From positions 76,468 to 140,467 of the forward strand of contig NZ_BMFW01000001.1 of assembly GCF_014639275.1 (NCBI RefSeq): DNA of 64,000 nt, in the 5' to 3' direction. This document shows, piece by piece, positions 1-10,011 of this stretch. Source of the stretch: Arthrobacter liuii (lineage in GTDB: Bacteria; Actinomycetota; Actinomycetes; Actinomycetales; Micrococcaceae). The position numbers and the translations under genes were made by a program. Numbering within the stretch: position 1 is the first letter of the stretch; each line of letters starts with the position of its first letter. A model generated the notes under the pieces. That model did not search any database, had not been told where the DNA came from, and was given only the letters and a program-made list of their open reading frames with translations.

Positions 1-1569
1 GTGGCCCGGGGTATCGATGAAGGTGATCTTGCGATCGGTGCCTTCGTGGTTGTGCGTGACCTGGTAGGCACCGATGTGCTGGGTGATGCCGCCGTGTTCG
101 CCGGCCATGACGTCGGACTTGCGGATGGCATCGAGCAGGCGGGTCTTACCGTGGTCGACGTGGCCCATGACGGTGACGACCGGAGGACGTGCCTCAAGTT
201 CCTCGTCGCCTTCGGCTTCGAGTTCGGCGTCAAAGTCGATGTCGAAGCTGGAGAGCAGCTCGCGCTCCTCGTCCTCCGGGGAAACGACCTGGAGCTTGTA
301 GCCCAGTTCCTCGCCGAGCAGGGCGAAGGTGTCCTCGTCCAGCGACTGGGTTGCCGTGGCCATTTCACCAAGGTGGAACAGCACGGTCACCAGGGCGGCG
401 GGGTTTGCCTCGATCTTGTCGGCGAAGTCCGTGATGGACGAGCCGCGGCGAAGCCGGATGACGGTGTTGCCGTCGCCGCGGGGCACGCTCACGCCACCCA
501 GCGACGGGGCACTCATCTGCTCGAGTTCCTGGCGCTTGGCGCGCTTGGACTTGCGCTGCTTGCCACGGCCTGCGCCGCCCTTGCCGAAGGCACCCTGGGT
601 GCCGCCGCGGCCGCGGCCGCCCTTGCCGAAGCCACCGCCTGCGGGAGCACCGCTGCCGGCACCGGGTCCGCCGGTGCCCGGAGCGCCGCCGGGACGCCCG
701 GGACCACGGCCGCCGCCGGGACGGCCGCCTGCACCTGCCGGTGCGGGACGTTCGGTGCGGTTGGGCATCATGCCGGGAGTAGGACGGGGACCGCCGGGAC
801 GCGGCGCACCGGGACGGGGCCCGCCTGCACCAGCCGCGGGGCGGGGACCACCGGCACCGGCTGCGGGACGCGGCCCACCGGGGCGCGGTCCGCCTGCACC
901 AGCTGCGGGACGGGGACCACCGGGCCGGTCACCGTCGTTGCGGCTGCCGCCCGGGCGGGGCATGCCCTGCGATGTGGCGAACGGGTTGTTGCCCGGACGG
1001 GGGGCGCGCTCACCGTCTCCGCCACGGCCGCGGGGCATGCCCTGCGATGTGGCAAAGGGGTTGTTTCCGGGACGGGGGCCGCCGGGACGGGGGCCCGACG
1101 CACCGGGCGTGGATCCACCTGGACGTGCCGAGGGAGCCGGGGTTTCGGCCTTGGGCGCCGGACGTGCACCGGGCTTGGCGCCAGCGGACGGAGCCGCAGG
1201 GGCGGCAGGCGTGGAAGCGGCGGGCGCTGACGGTGTTGCTGCCTGCACGGGTGCGGCGGGAGCAGCCGGAGCCGGGGCCTGTGACTTGGGGGCCGGAGCC
1301 TTGGGCGCAGCGGGGCCGGGGGCCGGGGCTGAAGGACGTGATTCTGCTGCGGGCGCTGGCGCTTTGGCGGCGGCGGCGGAAGCCGCAGCCGGTGCCGCTG
1401 ATTTGGCAGCGGCGTCGGGGAAGGCATTGCGCAGTTTCCGCACAACGGGGGCCTCAATGGTTGACGAGGCGGAGCGAACGAATTCGCCCAGTTCCTGCAG
1501 TTTTGTCACTGCATCTTTGGAAGTTATACCGAGCTCTTTGGCGAGCTCATGTACGCGGACCTTGGCCAC
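1..1569 (-). CDS. infB: Translation initiation factor IF-2 (N-terminal 523 residues; gene runs off the left edge)
   Basis: IF-2 is the GTPase that places initiator tRNA on the 30S subunit. The visible part starts at a GTG behind AGGAG ([14 protein letters not shown], the IF2_N helical domain). A long Ala/Pro/Gly/Arg-rich linker follows, roughly residues 55-310, and then a second IF2_N-like segment ([20 protein letters not shown]). The G domain has the P-loop GHVDHGKT near residue 470, and the window ends exactly on the G3 motif DTPGH (residues 519-523). The G4/G5 motifs and domains II-IV lie outside. It is the last visible gene of rimP-nusA-ylxR-infB. The linker contains two near-identical copies of a segment with [12 protein letters not shown]. 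The long plus-strand open frames here are shadows of this linker. Confidence 0.97.
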   Translation of the reverse strand, partial: MAKVRVHELAKELGITSKDAVTKLQELGEFVRSASSTIEAPVVRKLRNAFPDAAAKSAAPAAASAAAAKAPAPAAESRPSAPAPGPAAPKAPAPKSQAPAPAAPAAPVQAATPSAPAASTPAAPAAPSAGAKPGARPAPKAETPAPSARPGGSTPGASGPRPGGPRPGNNPFATSQGMPRGRGGDGERAPRPGNNPFATSQGMPRPGGSRNDGDRPGGPRPAAGAGGPRPGGPRPAAGAGGPRPAAGAGGPRPGAPRPGGPRPTPGMMPNRTERPAPAGAGGRPGGGRGPGRPGGAPGTGGPGAGSGAPAGGGFGKGGRGRGGTQGAFGKGGAGRGKQRKSKRAKRQELEQMSAPSLGGVSVPRGDGNTVIRLRRGSSITDFADKIEANPAALVTVLFHLGEMATATQSLDEDTFALLGEELGYKLQVVSPEDEERELLSSFDIDFDAELEAEGDEELEARPPVVTVMGHVDHGKTRLLDAIRKSDVMAGEHGGITQHIGAYQVTHNHEGTDRKITFIDTPGH

Positions 1570-1721
1570 ATTTCTCCTGTCTCGGTCCGCACCGAGCCAG
1601 GCACGAACCGTCTACTTCTTACTGCGGACCCCAGCCGCTTTTGGTGCGAAGGGGCCCATTGCAGAGCGCAACAAAGTTGTCATCGTTACGCACTCATCGC
1701 TGGGAACTCATCGGGTTTCCA

Positions 1722-2069
1722 TCAGATTTCTGACCCGCTTTCAGGTTGGACGGTTGGTGTTGCAGCCACCGGGGCGGCGTCAACGTTCGGGCCTGACGTG
1801 ATCCGGTGTTCGACGGCGGCGGTCCCGATTGCGCCCGGAAGGGCACGCCCGAATGCTCGCCGCTTGACCGCCAGAGCCAGGCACGATGCGCTGGGGTGCA
1901 GCCATGCACCCCGGCCAGCCATCCGGCGTCGTTCATCCACCAGGACAGCGGGTGAACCGCTGCCGTCGGCGACGAGCCGGAGCAACTGCGACCGCGGGCC
2001 CTTCTTCCGGCATCCGATGCAGGTACGTTGGGGCTGATGCCCGGTGGAAAGCACTTCTGCCACGGTCAT
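1722..2069 (-). CDS. ylxR: YlxR family (DUF448) RNA-binding protein
   Basis: This is a small basic protein of the YlxR/DUF448 family, almost always encoded between nusA and infB. The family signature is at the N-terminus ([20 protein letters not shown]), followed by [26 protein letters not shown] chose the ATG at 2069 ([10 protein letters not shown]) because AGGAC lies just upstream. A TTG at 2138 would add 23 residues that look unlike the family. The C-terminal tail beyond about residue 80 is low complexity and longer than in the usual 90-residue proteins. Members have been linked to RNase P and transcription regulation, but the exact role is not settled. Confidence 0.88.
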   Translation of the reverse strand: MTVAEVLSTGHQPQRTCIGCRKKGPRSQLLRLVADGSGSPAVLVDERRRMAGRGAWLHPSASCLALAVKRRAFGRALPGAIGTAAVEHRITSGPNVDAAPVAATPTVQPESGSEI

Positions 2070-2249
2070 CGTCCTGACGTTCTTTCTGCTGGCCACAGGT
2101 TTTACCGCATCCGCAGTCACGGAAACGAGCACGCCCAAGGCACACGGCTACCGGCCGTTAGGCGCGGTCTTACCTATTCTAGCCCCTCCGGGGCATTCTG
2201 CCCGAAACCGGGTGGCTGCCGCGGCGCGCCAGCCACCCGGCCCAGGGCC

Positions 2250-3230
2250 TCACTTGTCGCGGTTGCCTGTGGCGTCGGAGACGATGTCGATACGCCAGCC
2301 GGTCAGCTTGGCCGCAAGGCGGGCGTTCTGGCCCTCCTTGCCGATGGCCAGGGACAGCTGGTAGTCGGGGACCACAACCCGGGCGGAGCGGGTGGCTTCG
2401 TCCGTGATGGTGACCGAATTCACGCGTGACGGCGACAGGGCGCTGGCAATGAAGGTGGCCGGGTTTTCGCTGAAGTCGACGATGTCGATCTTTTCGTCGT
2501 TCAACTCGGTCATGACCGCGCGGACGCGGGAGCCCATCTCGCCGATGCAGGCGCCCTTGGCGTTGATCCCCGGAGTGTTCGCCTTGACGGCGATCTTGGT
2601 GCGGTGGCCGGCTTCGCGGGCCAACGCAACGATTTCCACGGAGTGGTCGGCAATCTCGGGCACTTCGAGTTCGAAGAGCTTCCGGACCAGGCCGGGGTGT
2701 GACCGGGACAGCGTGACGGACGGCCCTTTGGTGCCGCGGTGCACATCGATGACCAGGGCGCGCAGCCGGTTGCCGTGGATGTACTTCTCGCCGGGGACCT
2801 GCTCGGGTGGCGGCAGGAGGGCCTCGAGCGAGCCGAGGTTGACCTGGACCATGTGCGGGTTGTTGCCCTGCTGGATGGTGCCGGACACCAGTTCGCCTTC
2901 GCGGCCCTTGAATTCGCCCAGGACGTTGTCGTCCTCGACATCGCGGAGCCGCTGCAGGATGATCTGGCGCGCGGTGCTGGCGGCGATCCGGCCGAACCCC
3001 TCGGGGGTGTGCTCGAACTCACCGATGGGAGCGCCGTCGTCGTCAATTTCGACAGCCCAAATAGTGACGTGGCCGCTCTTGCGGTCCAGTTCGGCGCGCG
3101 CTTTTTCAAAGGCGCCGGGAGACTTGTGGTACGCCACCAAGAGCGCCTGCTCGATGGTGGGGATCAGGAGGTCCAGCGGAATTTCACGCTCACGCTCCAA
3201 AAGTCTCAGTGCGCTCATGTCAATATCCAT
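2250..3230 (-). CDS. nusA: Transcription termination/antitermination factor NusA
   Basis: NusA binds RNA polymerase and nascent RNA and modulates pausing, termination and rRNA antitermination. The 326-residue protein has the N-terminal RNAP-binding domain ([20 protein letters not shown]), an S1 domain at about 110-180, and two KH domains at about 200-320 ([35 protein letters not shown]). It ends right after KH2, so the acidic AR repeats of E. coli NusA are absent, as is usual in actinobacteria. Its ATG shares one base with the rimP stop (TGATG), implying translational coupling. Confidence 0.97.
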   Translation of the reverse strand: MDIDMSALRLLEREREIPLDLLIPTIEQALLVAYHKSPGAFEKARAELDRKSGHVTIWAVEIDDDGAPIGEFEHTPEGFGRIAASTARQIILQRLRDVEDDNVLGEFKGREGELVSGTIQQGNNPHMVQVNLGSLEALLPPPEQVPGEKYIHGNRLRALVIDVHRGTKGPSVTLSRSHPGLVRKLFELEVPEIADHSVEIVALAREAGHRTKIAVKANTPGINAKGACIGEMGSRVRAVMTELNDEKIDIVDFSENPATFIASALSPSRVNSVTITDEATRSARVVVPDYQLSLAIGKEGQNARLAAKLTGWRIDIVSDATGNRDK

Positions 3231-3841
3231 CAGGCCTCCTCAGAAGGTCCATTGTGTTCAGGTTCCAGACCGTCCTCCGGGAGGTGGCTGAATTCGATCT
3301 CGACTTTTCCGTTACGGATCCTGTCGAAAGGAAGCTTTACGGGTTCGCCCTGCCGGGGCTTCATGCCCTTCTTGACCGCGACCTCGGGGACAAGCGTCAC
3401 TCCGCCGTCATCCACGGCCTGGATGCGGCCGGTGACGTTCTCGCCCTGGATGACGTTGACCTTGGCCATCCGGCCGCGGGCCCGGTACCAGTGCCGGGGT
3501 TCCGTCAGGGGACGTCCGACGCCGGGCGAGGACACTTCGAGGTCATAGGGACGCCCGTCGTCATTGGGATCGTTGTCCAGCACATCCGAGAGCACCCTTG
3601 AGATGTCCGCAATGACGTCCAGGCCCACCCCGCCGGTCTCCTCCTGCGGCAGGTCCACCACAACGTGGACCACCCGGTGGGAGCCGGGGATGATGGCGAC
3701 GTCCTCAAGGTAGAGGCGGTTGGCCTGGACGGCGGGCTCCAGGAGGCCCCGGAGCCGGGCAGCTTCGGGGTTGTGCGCCGGCTCGGATGCGCTTCCCGTA
3801 CCGGTATGGTCTGGTGAAGCCGTGGCTTCTGCATTGCTCAC
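3230..3841 (-). CDS. rimP: Ribosome maturation factor RimP
   Basis: RimP is needed for maturation of the 30S subunit. The core contains the family hallmarks [22 protein letters not shown] and [15 protein letters not shown], followed by an SH3-like C-terminal domain ([20 protein letters not shown]). The GTG start at 3841 has a strong AGGAGG. Residues 1-25 are an extra polar N-terminal stretch. It heads the rimP-nusA-ylxR-infB operon. A TAAAAT box on the minus strand at 3890-3895 is a plausible -10 element, although I could not find a convincing -35. Confidence 0.95.
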   Translation of the reverse strand: MSNAEATASPDHTGTGSASEPAHNPEAARLRGLLEPAVQANRLYLEDVAIIPGSHRVVHVVVDLPQEETGGVGLDVIADISRVLSDVLDNDPNDDGRPYDLEVSSPGVGRPLTEPRHWYRARGRMAKVNVIQGENVTGRIQAVDDGGVTLVPEVAVKKGMKPRQGEPVKLPFDRIRNGKVEIEFSHLPEDGLEPEHNGPSEEA

Positions 3842-3929
3842 GATGCCGGCCGCCCTCCTATAGATGATGTGGTGTTTACTAGCGTAGCTATTTTACCGGC
3901 CCAGTGGTGCACCCGGGTGCCCCCTCAGC

Positions 3930-5066
3930 GTGACACCATGGTCTGTTGTGAAAGACCCCCGCCAGGACACCCACCCCCGCATGCGCCCGTTCCGTTTTGC
4001 CGTCTTTGCCCTTGCTGCCCTGGTTGTCCTGAGCCTCGGTTTCGTCCTGATTCCCGCGGAAAAACCTGCACCTGCCGAACCTCCGTTCCCGGAGCGGGCC
4101 AGGGCGGCGGCGCTCAGCGAGGCCCTGGATCTGCGGGCTGCCGCCATGGAGCTGGCTTCCGCGGGCCCGGCGGATCCTACCGTGTTGGACGAGGTTGTGA
4201 CCTTGCTGACCATCCAGGCCAGGGCGCTGCTCTCCCCCGCGCCCGAGTCCGCGCCGGCCTCCCCGCAATCCTCCCCGCCGGCATCTTCCATCGCCGGCCC
4301 CCACAACGCCGCGGAGCTCGTCCAGGCCCTGGCCGACAGTGGGACCGCACGCGTCAAGGACGCGGAAACAGCCGACGGCGGCATGGCGCGGCTTCTCGCG
4401 GGGACCGGCACGGCACAGCTCCTCGCGGCCGGGCGTCTTGCGGCCGCCGCGGGATTGCCGGTACCGCAGGGAACGGCAGGATGGGACGAAGAAGGCAACG
4501 GGGCAGCTGCAACCGCTTCTGCATGCCCTTCAGCTTCAGCCCCGGCCACCGCCCAGGAGGCCACGGGGCCCGGCACTCCTGCAGGCACCCGCCAGGCACT
4601 GGCCGGTGCATTGACCGCGGAACAGCAGGCGGCCTACGGCTACCAGGCAGCGCTCCCCCGCCTCGCTCCCGCCCTGGCCGGCCCGGCGTCGGAATTCCTG
4701 GGCCGCCACAAGGAACTGGCCGTTGCCGCGGAGAAACGCCTCCGGCTCGCCTGCGGAGGGTCCGTACCGCAACAGCCGGGGTACGTCCTCGATCCGGGTT
4801 TCCTGGCAGCACCGGCGGCAGGTTTGGGCAAGCTGGAAACGGCAACAGTGGCTGCCTATGGCGACGTCGTAGCAGTATCACAGGGCCAGGACCGGAGGTG
4901 GGCGCTGTCAGCCCTTCAATCAGCGGCCGCCCGGGCCCTGCGGTGGGGTGCAGACCCCGGCCCTGTTCCCGGCCTCACCCTCGACGCCGGGAAGCTGCCT
5001 GCCCTTCCTGCCGGCGCAGGTCTTCCTGCCGGTGATGGCCCTACGCCTTCGCCCGCCGCTTCCTAG
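3930..5066 (+). CDS. DUF4439 domain-containing exported protein
   Basis: This is an Ala/Pro-rich protein with an N-terminal membrane or signal segment (RPFRFAVFALAALVVLSLGF) and a disordered middle. Its C-terminal helical domain at about 215-345 resembles the ferritin-like DUF4439 fold (AGALTAEQQAAYGYQAALPRL, then LETATVAAYGDVV and AARALRWG). No function is established for the family, and I see no metal-ligand set that would prove ferritin activity. The start is uncertain: GTG 3930, GTG 3948 and ATG 3981 are all in frame, and only 3981 has an AGGA nearby. It diverges from rimP. Confidence 0.72.
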   Translation: MTPWSVVKDPRQDTHPRMRPFRFAVFALAALVVLSLGFVLIPAEKPAPAEPPFPERARAAALSEALDLRAAAMELASAGPADPTVLDEVVTLLTIQARALLSPAPESAPASPQSSPPASSIAGPHNAAELVQALADSGTARVKDAETADGGMARLLAGTGTAQLLAAGRLAAAAGLPVPQGTAGWDEEGNGAAATASACPSASAPATAQEATGPGTPAGTRQALAGALTAEQQAAYGYQAALPRLAPALAGPASEFLGRHKELAVAAEKRLRLACGGSVPQQPGYVLDPGFLAAPAAGLGKLETATVAAYGDVVAVSQGQDRRWALSALQSAAARALRWGADPGPVPGLTLDAGKLPALPAGAGLPAGDGPTPSPAAS

Positions 5067-5168
5067 CCTCCTTCGTTGCCAGGGGACCTGCCCGGACCTG
5101 TCCCCCGCATGCAAAGAAAGCCCCCCAACAGGGTGGCAACTGGCAGGCAGGGGCGGTTTGCTGAAGGG

Positions 5169-5936
5169 ATGAACGCGGACGAACCGGCCGAGGGTCCGGA
5201 AACCAGTGCGGGCCGTCCAGGGCTGAACAACCACCTTGAAACAGAACCGCACGGCAACGACATTGCGCACCGGTTGAACTGGCTGCGCGCTGGCGTCCTG
5301 GGTGCCAATGACGGCATCGTCTCCGTCGCCGCCATTGTGGTGGGCGTTGCCGGGGCCACTGCCGAATCGGGCCCCATCCTCACTGCGGGTGTAGCCGGGG
5401 TGGTGGGCGGCGCGGTGTCGATGGCCTTGGGCGAATATGTGTCCGTCAGCAGCCAAAGCGACAGCCAGCGGGCCCTGATCGAAAAGGAACGCCGGGAACT
5501 GGCGGAGGAACCGGACGCGGAACTTGAAGAGCTGACTGCCCTCTACGAAGCCAAGGGCCTCACCCCGGAAACAGCCGCCCAGGTTGCCCAGGAGTTAACG
5601 GCCCACGATGTCCTGGCCGCGCACCTCTCCGCAGAGCTCAACATCGATGAGGAGGACATCGTCAGCCCCTGGCACGCTGCTTTCGCCTCCGCCATCGCCT
5701 TCACCATCGGGGCCATCCTGCCGATGCTTGCCATCCTCCTTCCGCCACCGGAGATCCGCGTCCCGCTGACCTTCGTTTCAGTCCTGGTGGCCTTGGCACT
5801 GACGGGCGCCCTTGGCGCATGGATCGGCGGCGGCTCGAGGACGCGGGCAGCTGTCCGGGTGGTGATTGGCGGCGCCCTGGCACTCGCGGCAACGTTCGTC
5901 ATCGGCAACCTGCTCGGCGCCTCCGGTGTTGTCTGA
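5169..5936 (+). CDS. VIT1/CCC1 family Fe/Mn transporter
   Basis: This is a membrane transporter of the VIT/CCC1 family, which moves Fe2+ or Mn2+ across membranes. The N-terminal signature is typical (HRLNWLRAGVLGANDGIVSVA), followed by a glycine-rich helix ending in VSMALGEYVSVSSQSD. A cytosolic helical insert of acidic/amide residues (about 110-165) precedes three C-terminal membrane helices. About five TM segments fit the family. I take the ATG at 5169; the longer frame from 5076 adds unlike sequence. Its TGA (5934-5936) lies inside the first unit of a 15-bp tandem repeat. Confidence 0.88.
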   Translation: MNADEPAEGPETSAGRPGLNNHLETEPHGNDIAHRLNWLRAGVLGANDGIVSVAAIVVGVAGATAESGPILTAGVAGVVGGAVSMALGEYVSVSSQSDSQRALIEKERRELAEEPDAELEELTALYEAKGLTPETAAQVAQELTAHDVLAAHLSAELNIDEEDIVSPWHAAFASAIAFTIGAILPMLAILLPPPEIRVPLTFVSVLVALALTGALGAWIGGGSRTRAAVRVVIGGALALAATFVIGNLLGASGVV

Positions 5937-5999
5937 CCCGGTGTTGTCTGACCCCGTGTTGCCTGATCCCTTGTTGCCTCACCCCGTGCTGCTGCGGGA
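5925..5999 (+). repeat. 15-bp degenerate tandem repeat, 5 units, across a stop/start junction
   Basis: The unit is GGTGTTGTCTGACCC. Units start at 5925 and 5940 (identical), 5955, 5970 and 5985 (increasingly diverged). The first unit carries the stop codon of the upstream transporter, and the following units supply several in-frame GTG/TTG codons and encode VLSDP-like pentapeptides at the start of the next gene. Confidence 0.85.
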
Positions 6000-7023
6000 A
6001 GTCCCTATCCCCCCAGACCTCTCGGCCCGCTACACCCGCAACAGCGCGGGACGGGCCTGGCTCGGGAGGCTTCCGGAACTCCTGGCGGACCGCCTGCAGC
6101 AGTGGCGGCTAAAGGTTGACCTGGCGCCCGGCAGCCTCCCGTGGAGCGGTCACGGCGGCCTCGTGGTCCCGGTGCGGCAGGAAGATGGCTCGCCGGCCGC
6201 CCTCAAAATCGCTTTCCCCCACGATGAGGCCCAAGTGGAGCGGCATGCGCTGGCGCTCTGGGGCGGCAGCGGCGCTGTTGCACTGCTGGCCTCCCATGCC
6301 GAATCATGCGCCATGCTCCTGGAACGCCTCGACGCCGGCCGGTCGCTGGCGGACCTGCCGATGGACGCTGCGGTGCAGGCCTGGGGCGGGGTGGTCCGGC
6401 AGCTGGGGCTGACCCCCAACCACCGCCCCGAGTGGCGGGAGTTCGGCCATATCGCTGCCCGGGCGGAACAGTGGAGCGACGACCTGCCCGATGACTGGGA
6501 ACACTTGGGACGGCCGTTTCCCAGGTGGCTGCTGGAAGCGGCCCTGGAGGTGTGCCAGACGCGCGGCGCCGTGGGACGCCGGTCCGCCCACGACGTACTG
6601 GTGCACACTGACCTGCATTACCTGAACGTCCTGGCGCGGCCGGAGGCTTCAGCCGGAGGTGGAACACCGACGCCGGCAGGGTACGCAGCGATCGACCCCC
6701 AGCCAATGGTCGGCGAGCCGGAGTTCGCCGTTGCCCCGCTGCTGTGGAACCGCCTCGGGGACCTGCCCGCGGCCCAGTCCGGGCCCGCGCTCCTTGCGCG
6801 CTGCCACGATTTCAGCACTGCGGCCGGGCTGGACCCGGATGTGTCCCTGCAATGGGGCATCGCCAGGGAAGTTGAAAATGCGCTGTGGTACGCCGGGCAG
6901 GGCCACCGGGGTGATCTGGCCCGATCGCTCTGGGTCGCCAGCACCCTCGCCGGGAACACACTGGACAGCCTGCCGCATCCCCATTCGCTGCCGGAACCTG
7001 GACAGGGCCCAACGGCTGGCTAA
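5941..7023 (+). CDS. Aminoglycoside/hydroxyurea-type phosphotransferase (streptomycin 6-kinase-like)
   Basis: This is a kinase-fold phosphotransferase of the APH(6)/hydroxyurea-resistance type. The catalytic loop HTDLHYLNVL (about residue 200) carries the Asp/His/Asn set, and the metal-binding Asp follows in AAIDPQPMVGEPEFAV. The N-lobe has VRQEDGSPAALKIAFPHDEA with the ATP-binding Lys. The true substrate cannot be told from sequence; many chromosomal homologues give no resistance. The start is ambiguous because the gene begins in a 15-bp repeat array with alternative GTG codons (5941, 5956, 5986) and no ribosome-binding site. It follows the VIT gene by only a few bases. Confidence 0.8.
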   Translation: MLSDPVLPDPLLPHPVLLREVPIPPDLSARYTRNSAGRAWLGRLPELLADRLQQWRLKVDLAPGSLPWSGHGGLVVPVRQEDGSPAALKIAFPHDEAQVERHALALWGGSGAVALLASHAESCAMLLERLDAGRSLADLPMDAAVQAWGGVVRQLGLTPNHRPEWREFGHIAARAEQWSDDLPDDWEHLGRPFPRWLLEAALEVCQTRGAVGRRSAHDVLVHTDLHYLNVLARPEASAGGGTPTPAGYAAIDPQPMVGEPEFAVAPLLWNRLGDLPAAQSGPALLARCHDFSTAAGLDPDVSLQWGIAREVENALWYAGQGHRGDLARSLWVASTLAGNTLDSLPHPHSLPEPGQGPTAG

Positions 7024-7044
7024 ACGTTGGCAACCCGCGGACCG

Positions 7045-7248
7045 TCAGGAGTTCCGTACTGCCGCCATGGCTGACCGGACCGCAAGTACCGCGGCGAGCT
7101 CGGAAGCGTGCCGACTCGGTCCCACCGGGCGGCGCGGGAGGCTTGACAGCCAGGCCTGCGAATGCCCCACTGCGGCCGCCAGTGCCGCGGCATACTCGTC
7201 GTCGCCGTGTGCCATACCTGCATGCCAGGCCGGGCAGCCGCACCCCAC
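7045..7248 (-). pseudogene. N-terminal remnant of a PLP-dependent decarboxylase/aminotransferase-fold gene
   Basis: The minus-strand frame contains MAHGDDEYAAALAAAVGHSQ, then AWLSSLPRRPVGP. This closely resembles the first 35 residues of actinobacterial pyridoxal-dependent decarboxylases, where this helix precedes the catalytic domain. The reading frame then stops after about 67 codons. No PLP lysine or any further part of the enzyme follows in any frame before the phosphotransferase stop at 7023. I infer a decayed gene with only its 5' end left. It lies just after the permease stop (7271), so it may once have been in that operon. Confidence 0.5.
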
Positions 7249-7270
7249 GAGGGCTGGTTTCCGGGATGGA

Positions 7271-8065
7271 TCAGGCGAAGTTTTCCTGCCAGACGTCGTA
7301 GCCGAGTTTGACGATCAGGGCCGCAACAACCACCAGAAAGACCACCCGGACGAATTTGCTTCCCTGTTGCACGGCAGTGCGGGCGCCAAGGTAGCCGCCG
7401 GCCATGTTCGCTGCCCCGAGCACCAGTCCGAGGCCCCACAGGATGGACCCGTGCGGCAGGAAGAACAGCAGGGCGCCCGCGTTGGTGGCCATATTCACGA
7501 TCTTGGCCTTGGCGCTCGCTTCCAGGAAGGCATAGCCCATGGCGGACACCAGGGCGATGACCAGGAAGGATCCTGTCCCCGGCCCGATGAGCCCGTCGTA
7601 GAAGCCGATCACCGCACCGATGGCGCAGGCCACGACGTAGTGCTTGTGGCCTTCGTGGCGCAGCGCCGTCAGCTCACCGATGCTGGGCTTCAGGGCAGTG
7701 AAAAGCGCGACGGCGACCAGCGCCACCACGATGATGGGCTTGAAGACCCCGGCCGGCAGGGTGGCGGCCAGGCTTGCCCCGCCGAAACTGCCGGCCAGGG
7801 CTATGACCGCCATGGGGACGGCAGTCCGGAGGTCCGGCCCGACCCGCCGGTAGTAGGTGGCGGCACTCGTGGCGGTTCCGAAGATGGAGCCCATCTTGTT
7901 GGTGGCAAGCGCCTGGACGGGCGCGATGCCGGGAACCAGCAGCAGCGCGGGAAGCTGGATGAGGCCACCGCCGCCCACCACCGCGTCAACCCAGCCGGCT
8001 GCGAATCCAGCCACCACGATCAGGATGACGGTGGTGAGCTGGATCGACTCGAAGCCCGAGGTCAC
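7271..8065 (-). CDS. TSUP family (TauE/SafE-like) membrane transporter
   Basis: This is a polytopic inner-membrane protein of the TauE/SafE (TSUP) family, whose members export sulfite or organosulfonates, or carry other small anions. The family motif appears near the N-terminus ([20 protein letters not shown]) and again in the second half ([19 protein letters not shown]), reflecting the internal duplication. About eight TM helices are visible in 264 residues, a normal length. The GTG start overlaps the proS stop by 4 bp (GTGA), so it is probably translated with proS. The substrate is unknown. Confidence 0.88.
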   Translation of the reverse strand: MTSGFESIQLTTVILIVVAGFAAGWVDAVVGGGGLIQLPALLLVPGIAPVQALATNKMGSIFGTATSAATYYRRVGPDLRTAVPMAVIALAGSFGGASLAATLPAGVFKPIIVVALVAVALFTALKPSIGELTALRHEGHKHYVVACAIGAVIGFYDGLIGPGTGSFLVIALVSAMGYAFLEASAKAKIVNMATNAGALLFFLPHGSILWGLGLVLGAANMAGGYLGARTAVQQGSKFVRVVFLVVVAALIVKLGYDVWQENFA

Positions 8066-9873
8066 CGGTTGCGGACGGCGTTGACCACGTAGTCGACGGC
8101 TTTGTCCACTGCAACGTTCTCTGCGTCCCCGGTGCGGCGGTCCTTGATCTCCACCACGCCGTCCACCAATCCGCGGCCCACTGCCAGGATGGTGGGGACG
8201 CCGACGAGCTCCGCGTCGCCGAACTTCACGCCCGGCGAGACCTTGGGTCGGTCGTCATAGATGACGGACAGGCCTGCTTCTTCGAGTTCTGCCGAGAGCT
8301 TCTCCGCGGTCTGGAAGATTTCCTCACCGCGGCCCACGGCCACCACATGCACGTCGGCCGGGGCCACTGTGCGGGGCCAGACGAGTCCGCGGTCATCGTG
8401 GTTGGCTTCGGCCAGCGCGGCAACGGCGCGAGTGACGCCGACGCCATAGGAGCCCATGGTGACCACCACCTGCTTGCCGTTCTGGTCCAGCACCTTCAGG
8501 TCCAGGGCTTCGGCGTACTTGCGGCCGAGCTGGAAGATGTGGCCCATCTCAATGCCGCGGGCGGTCTCCAGGGGGCCGGAGCCGTCCGGCGAGGGATCGC
8601 CCGCGCGGACTTCGGTGCACTCGATGACGCCGTCCCAGCCGAAGTCGCGGCCGGCGACCAGGCCGAAGACGTGCGTGCCGGCCTCGTTGGCGCCGGTGAT
8701 CCAGGCAGTGCCGCTGACCACGCGCGGGTCCACCAGGTAGAGCAGCTTGGTGGCGCTTTCGGAACCCAGGAGCGGCTGGTCCAGGGAAAGCCCGGGGCCC
8801 AGGTAGCCCTTGACGATCAGCGGCTGCTTCTTGAGGTCCTCCTCGCCGGCCTGCTCGAGTCCGATCTCGCCCGCGATCGGCAGGAAAGCGCCTATGTTCG
8901 CTTCCACGCGCTTGAGGTCCACTCCGCGGTCCCCGGGAAGGCCGATGACCACCAGCTGCCGCTCGCCGGTGGGCAACGTCACCGCGAGCACCACGTTCTT
9001 GAGCGTGTCCGCCGCAGCCCAGGCGCCGCCGTCGGCCTCTGCCCGCGGGGCAATCTGGTTTGCCGCGGCAACCAGCGTGTCGATGGTGGGGGTGTCCGGG
9101 GTGTCCAGGACCTCCGCGGCCGGGGCGCCGCTGAAGTCGATCTCGTCGGGAACCACCGTGGTGACGGCCTCGACGTTGGCCGCATAGCCGCCGGCAGAGC
9201 GGACAAACGTGTCCTCGCCGATCTCGGTGGGGAACAGGAATTCCTCGCTCCTGGAACCGCCCATGGCACCGGCGGTGGCCGCCACGGGAACAACCTCAAG
9301 CCCCAGGCGTTCAAAAATCTTCAGGTAGGCGGCACGGTGGGCTGCGTAGCTGGCGTCCAGGCCGGCGTCGTCAACGTCGAAGGAGTAGGAATCCTTCATG
9401 ATGAACTCGCGGCCGCGGAGGAGCCCCGCCCGGGGGCGCGCTTCGTCACGGTACTTGTTCTGGATTTGGTACAGGCTTAGCGGAAGGTCCTTGTACGACG
9501 AGTACAGGTCCTTGACCAGGAGCGTGAACATCTCCTCATGCGTGGGGGCCAGCAGGTAGTCGGCGCCCTTGCGGTCCTGGAGCCTGAAGAGGCCTTCTCC
9601 GTATTCTGTCCAGCGGTTGGTCGCTTCGTACGGCTCGCGGGGCAGGAGGGCCGGGAAGTGGACTTCCTGGGCGCCGATGGCAGTCATTTCCTCGCGGATG
9701 ATTTCCTCGACCTTGCGCAGGACGCTCAAACCCAGCGGCAGCCAGGTGTAGATGCCGGGAGCGGCGCGGCGGATGTAGCCGGCGCGGACCAGGAGTTTGT
9801 GGCTGGCAACCTCGGCGTCGACGGGGTCTTCGCGCAGCGTACGCAGGAAAAGCTGGGACAGTCGTAGGACCAC
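8062..9873 (-). CDS. proS: Prolyl-tRNA synthetase (bacterial type with editing insertion)
   Basis: ProRS charges tRNA-Pro. The 603-residue protein has the class II catalytic core (motif 2: [20 protein letters not shown]; motif 3: [18 protein letters not shown]). Between these motifs lies the long editing (INS) domain at about 220-400, followed by a C-terminal anticodon-binding domain. I chose GTG 9873 ([16 protein letters not shown]), which matches the usual N-terminus; an upstream TTG at 9921 adds unrelated residues. It is followed, with a 4-bp overlap, by a TSUP transporter. A TAGATT box on the minus strand at 9936-9941 may be its -10 element. Confidence 0.97.
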   Translation of the reverse strand: MVLRLSQLFLRTLREDPVDAEVASHKLLVRAGYIRRAAPGIYTWLPLGLSVLRKVEEIIREEMTAIGAQEVHFPALLPREPYEATNRWTEYGEGLFRLQDRKGADYLLAPTHEEMFTLLVKDLYSSYKDLPLSLYQIQNKYRDEARPRAGLLRGREFIMKDSYSFDVDDAGLDASYAAHRAAYLKIFERLGLEVVPVAATAGAMGGSRSEEFLFPTEIGEDTFVRSAGGYAANVEAVTTVVPDEIDFSGAPAAEVLDTPDTPTIDTLVAAANQIAPRAEADGGAWAAADTLKNVVLAVTLPTGERQLVVIGLPGDRGVDLKRVEANIGAFLPIAGEIGLEQAGEEDLKKQPLIVKGYLGPGLSLDQPLLGSESATKLLYLVDPRVVSGTAWITGANEAGTHVFGLVAGRDFGWDGVIECTEVRAGDPSPDGSGPLETARGIEMGHIFQLGRKYAEALDLKVLDQNGKQVVVTMGSYGVGVTRAVAALAEANHDDRGLVWPRTVAPADVHVVAVGRGEEIFQTAEKLSAELEEAGLSVIYDDRPKVSPGVKFGDAELVGVPTILAVGRGLVDGVVEIKDRRTGDAENVAVDKAVDYVVNAVRNR

Positions 9874-10011
9874 GGGTGGTATCCGTTTCTGGGGAAGTGC
9901 TGGGTCAGCAGGGCCGGACAATTCGTCTGGGTACTAATCTACCGGCACGCGCCCGGCGCCACGGACTGGGAGGGTGCCGGCAGCCGGAACCGGAATGTCC
10001 CGGACACAGTA

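Noticed and set aside
1..1801. Long plus-strand open frames opposite infB
   Set aside because: They are Cys/Gly- or Pro/Arg-rich antisense readings of the IF-2 linker. The minus strand encodes a recognisable IF-2 with a ribosome-binding site.
5941..7023. Acquired antibiotic-resistance gene
   Set aside because: Base composition matches the neighbours and no mobile element adjoins it. It is more likely an intrinsic small-molecule kinase.
8347..9480. Plus-strand 377-codon frame inside proS
   Set aside because: It is antisense of a conserved synthetase and has no family features.
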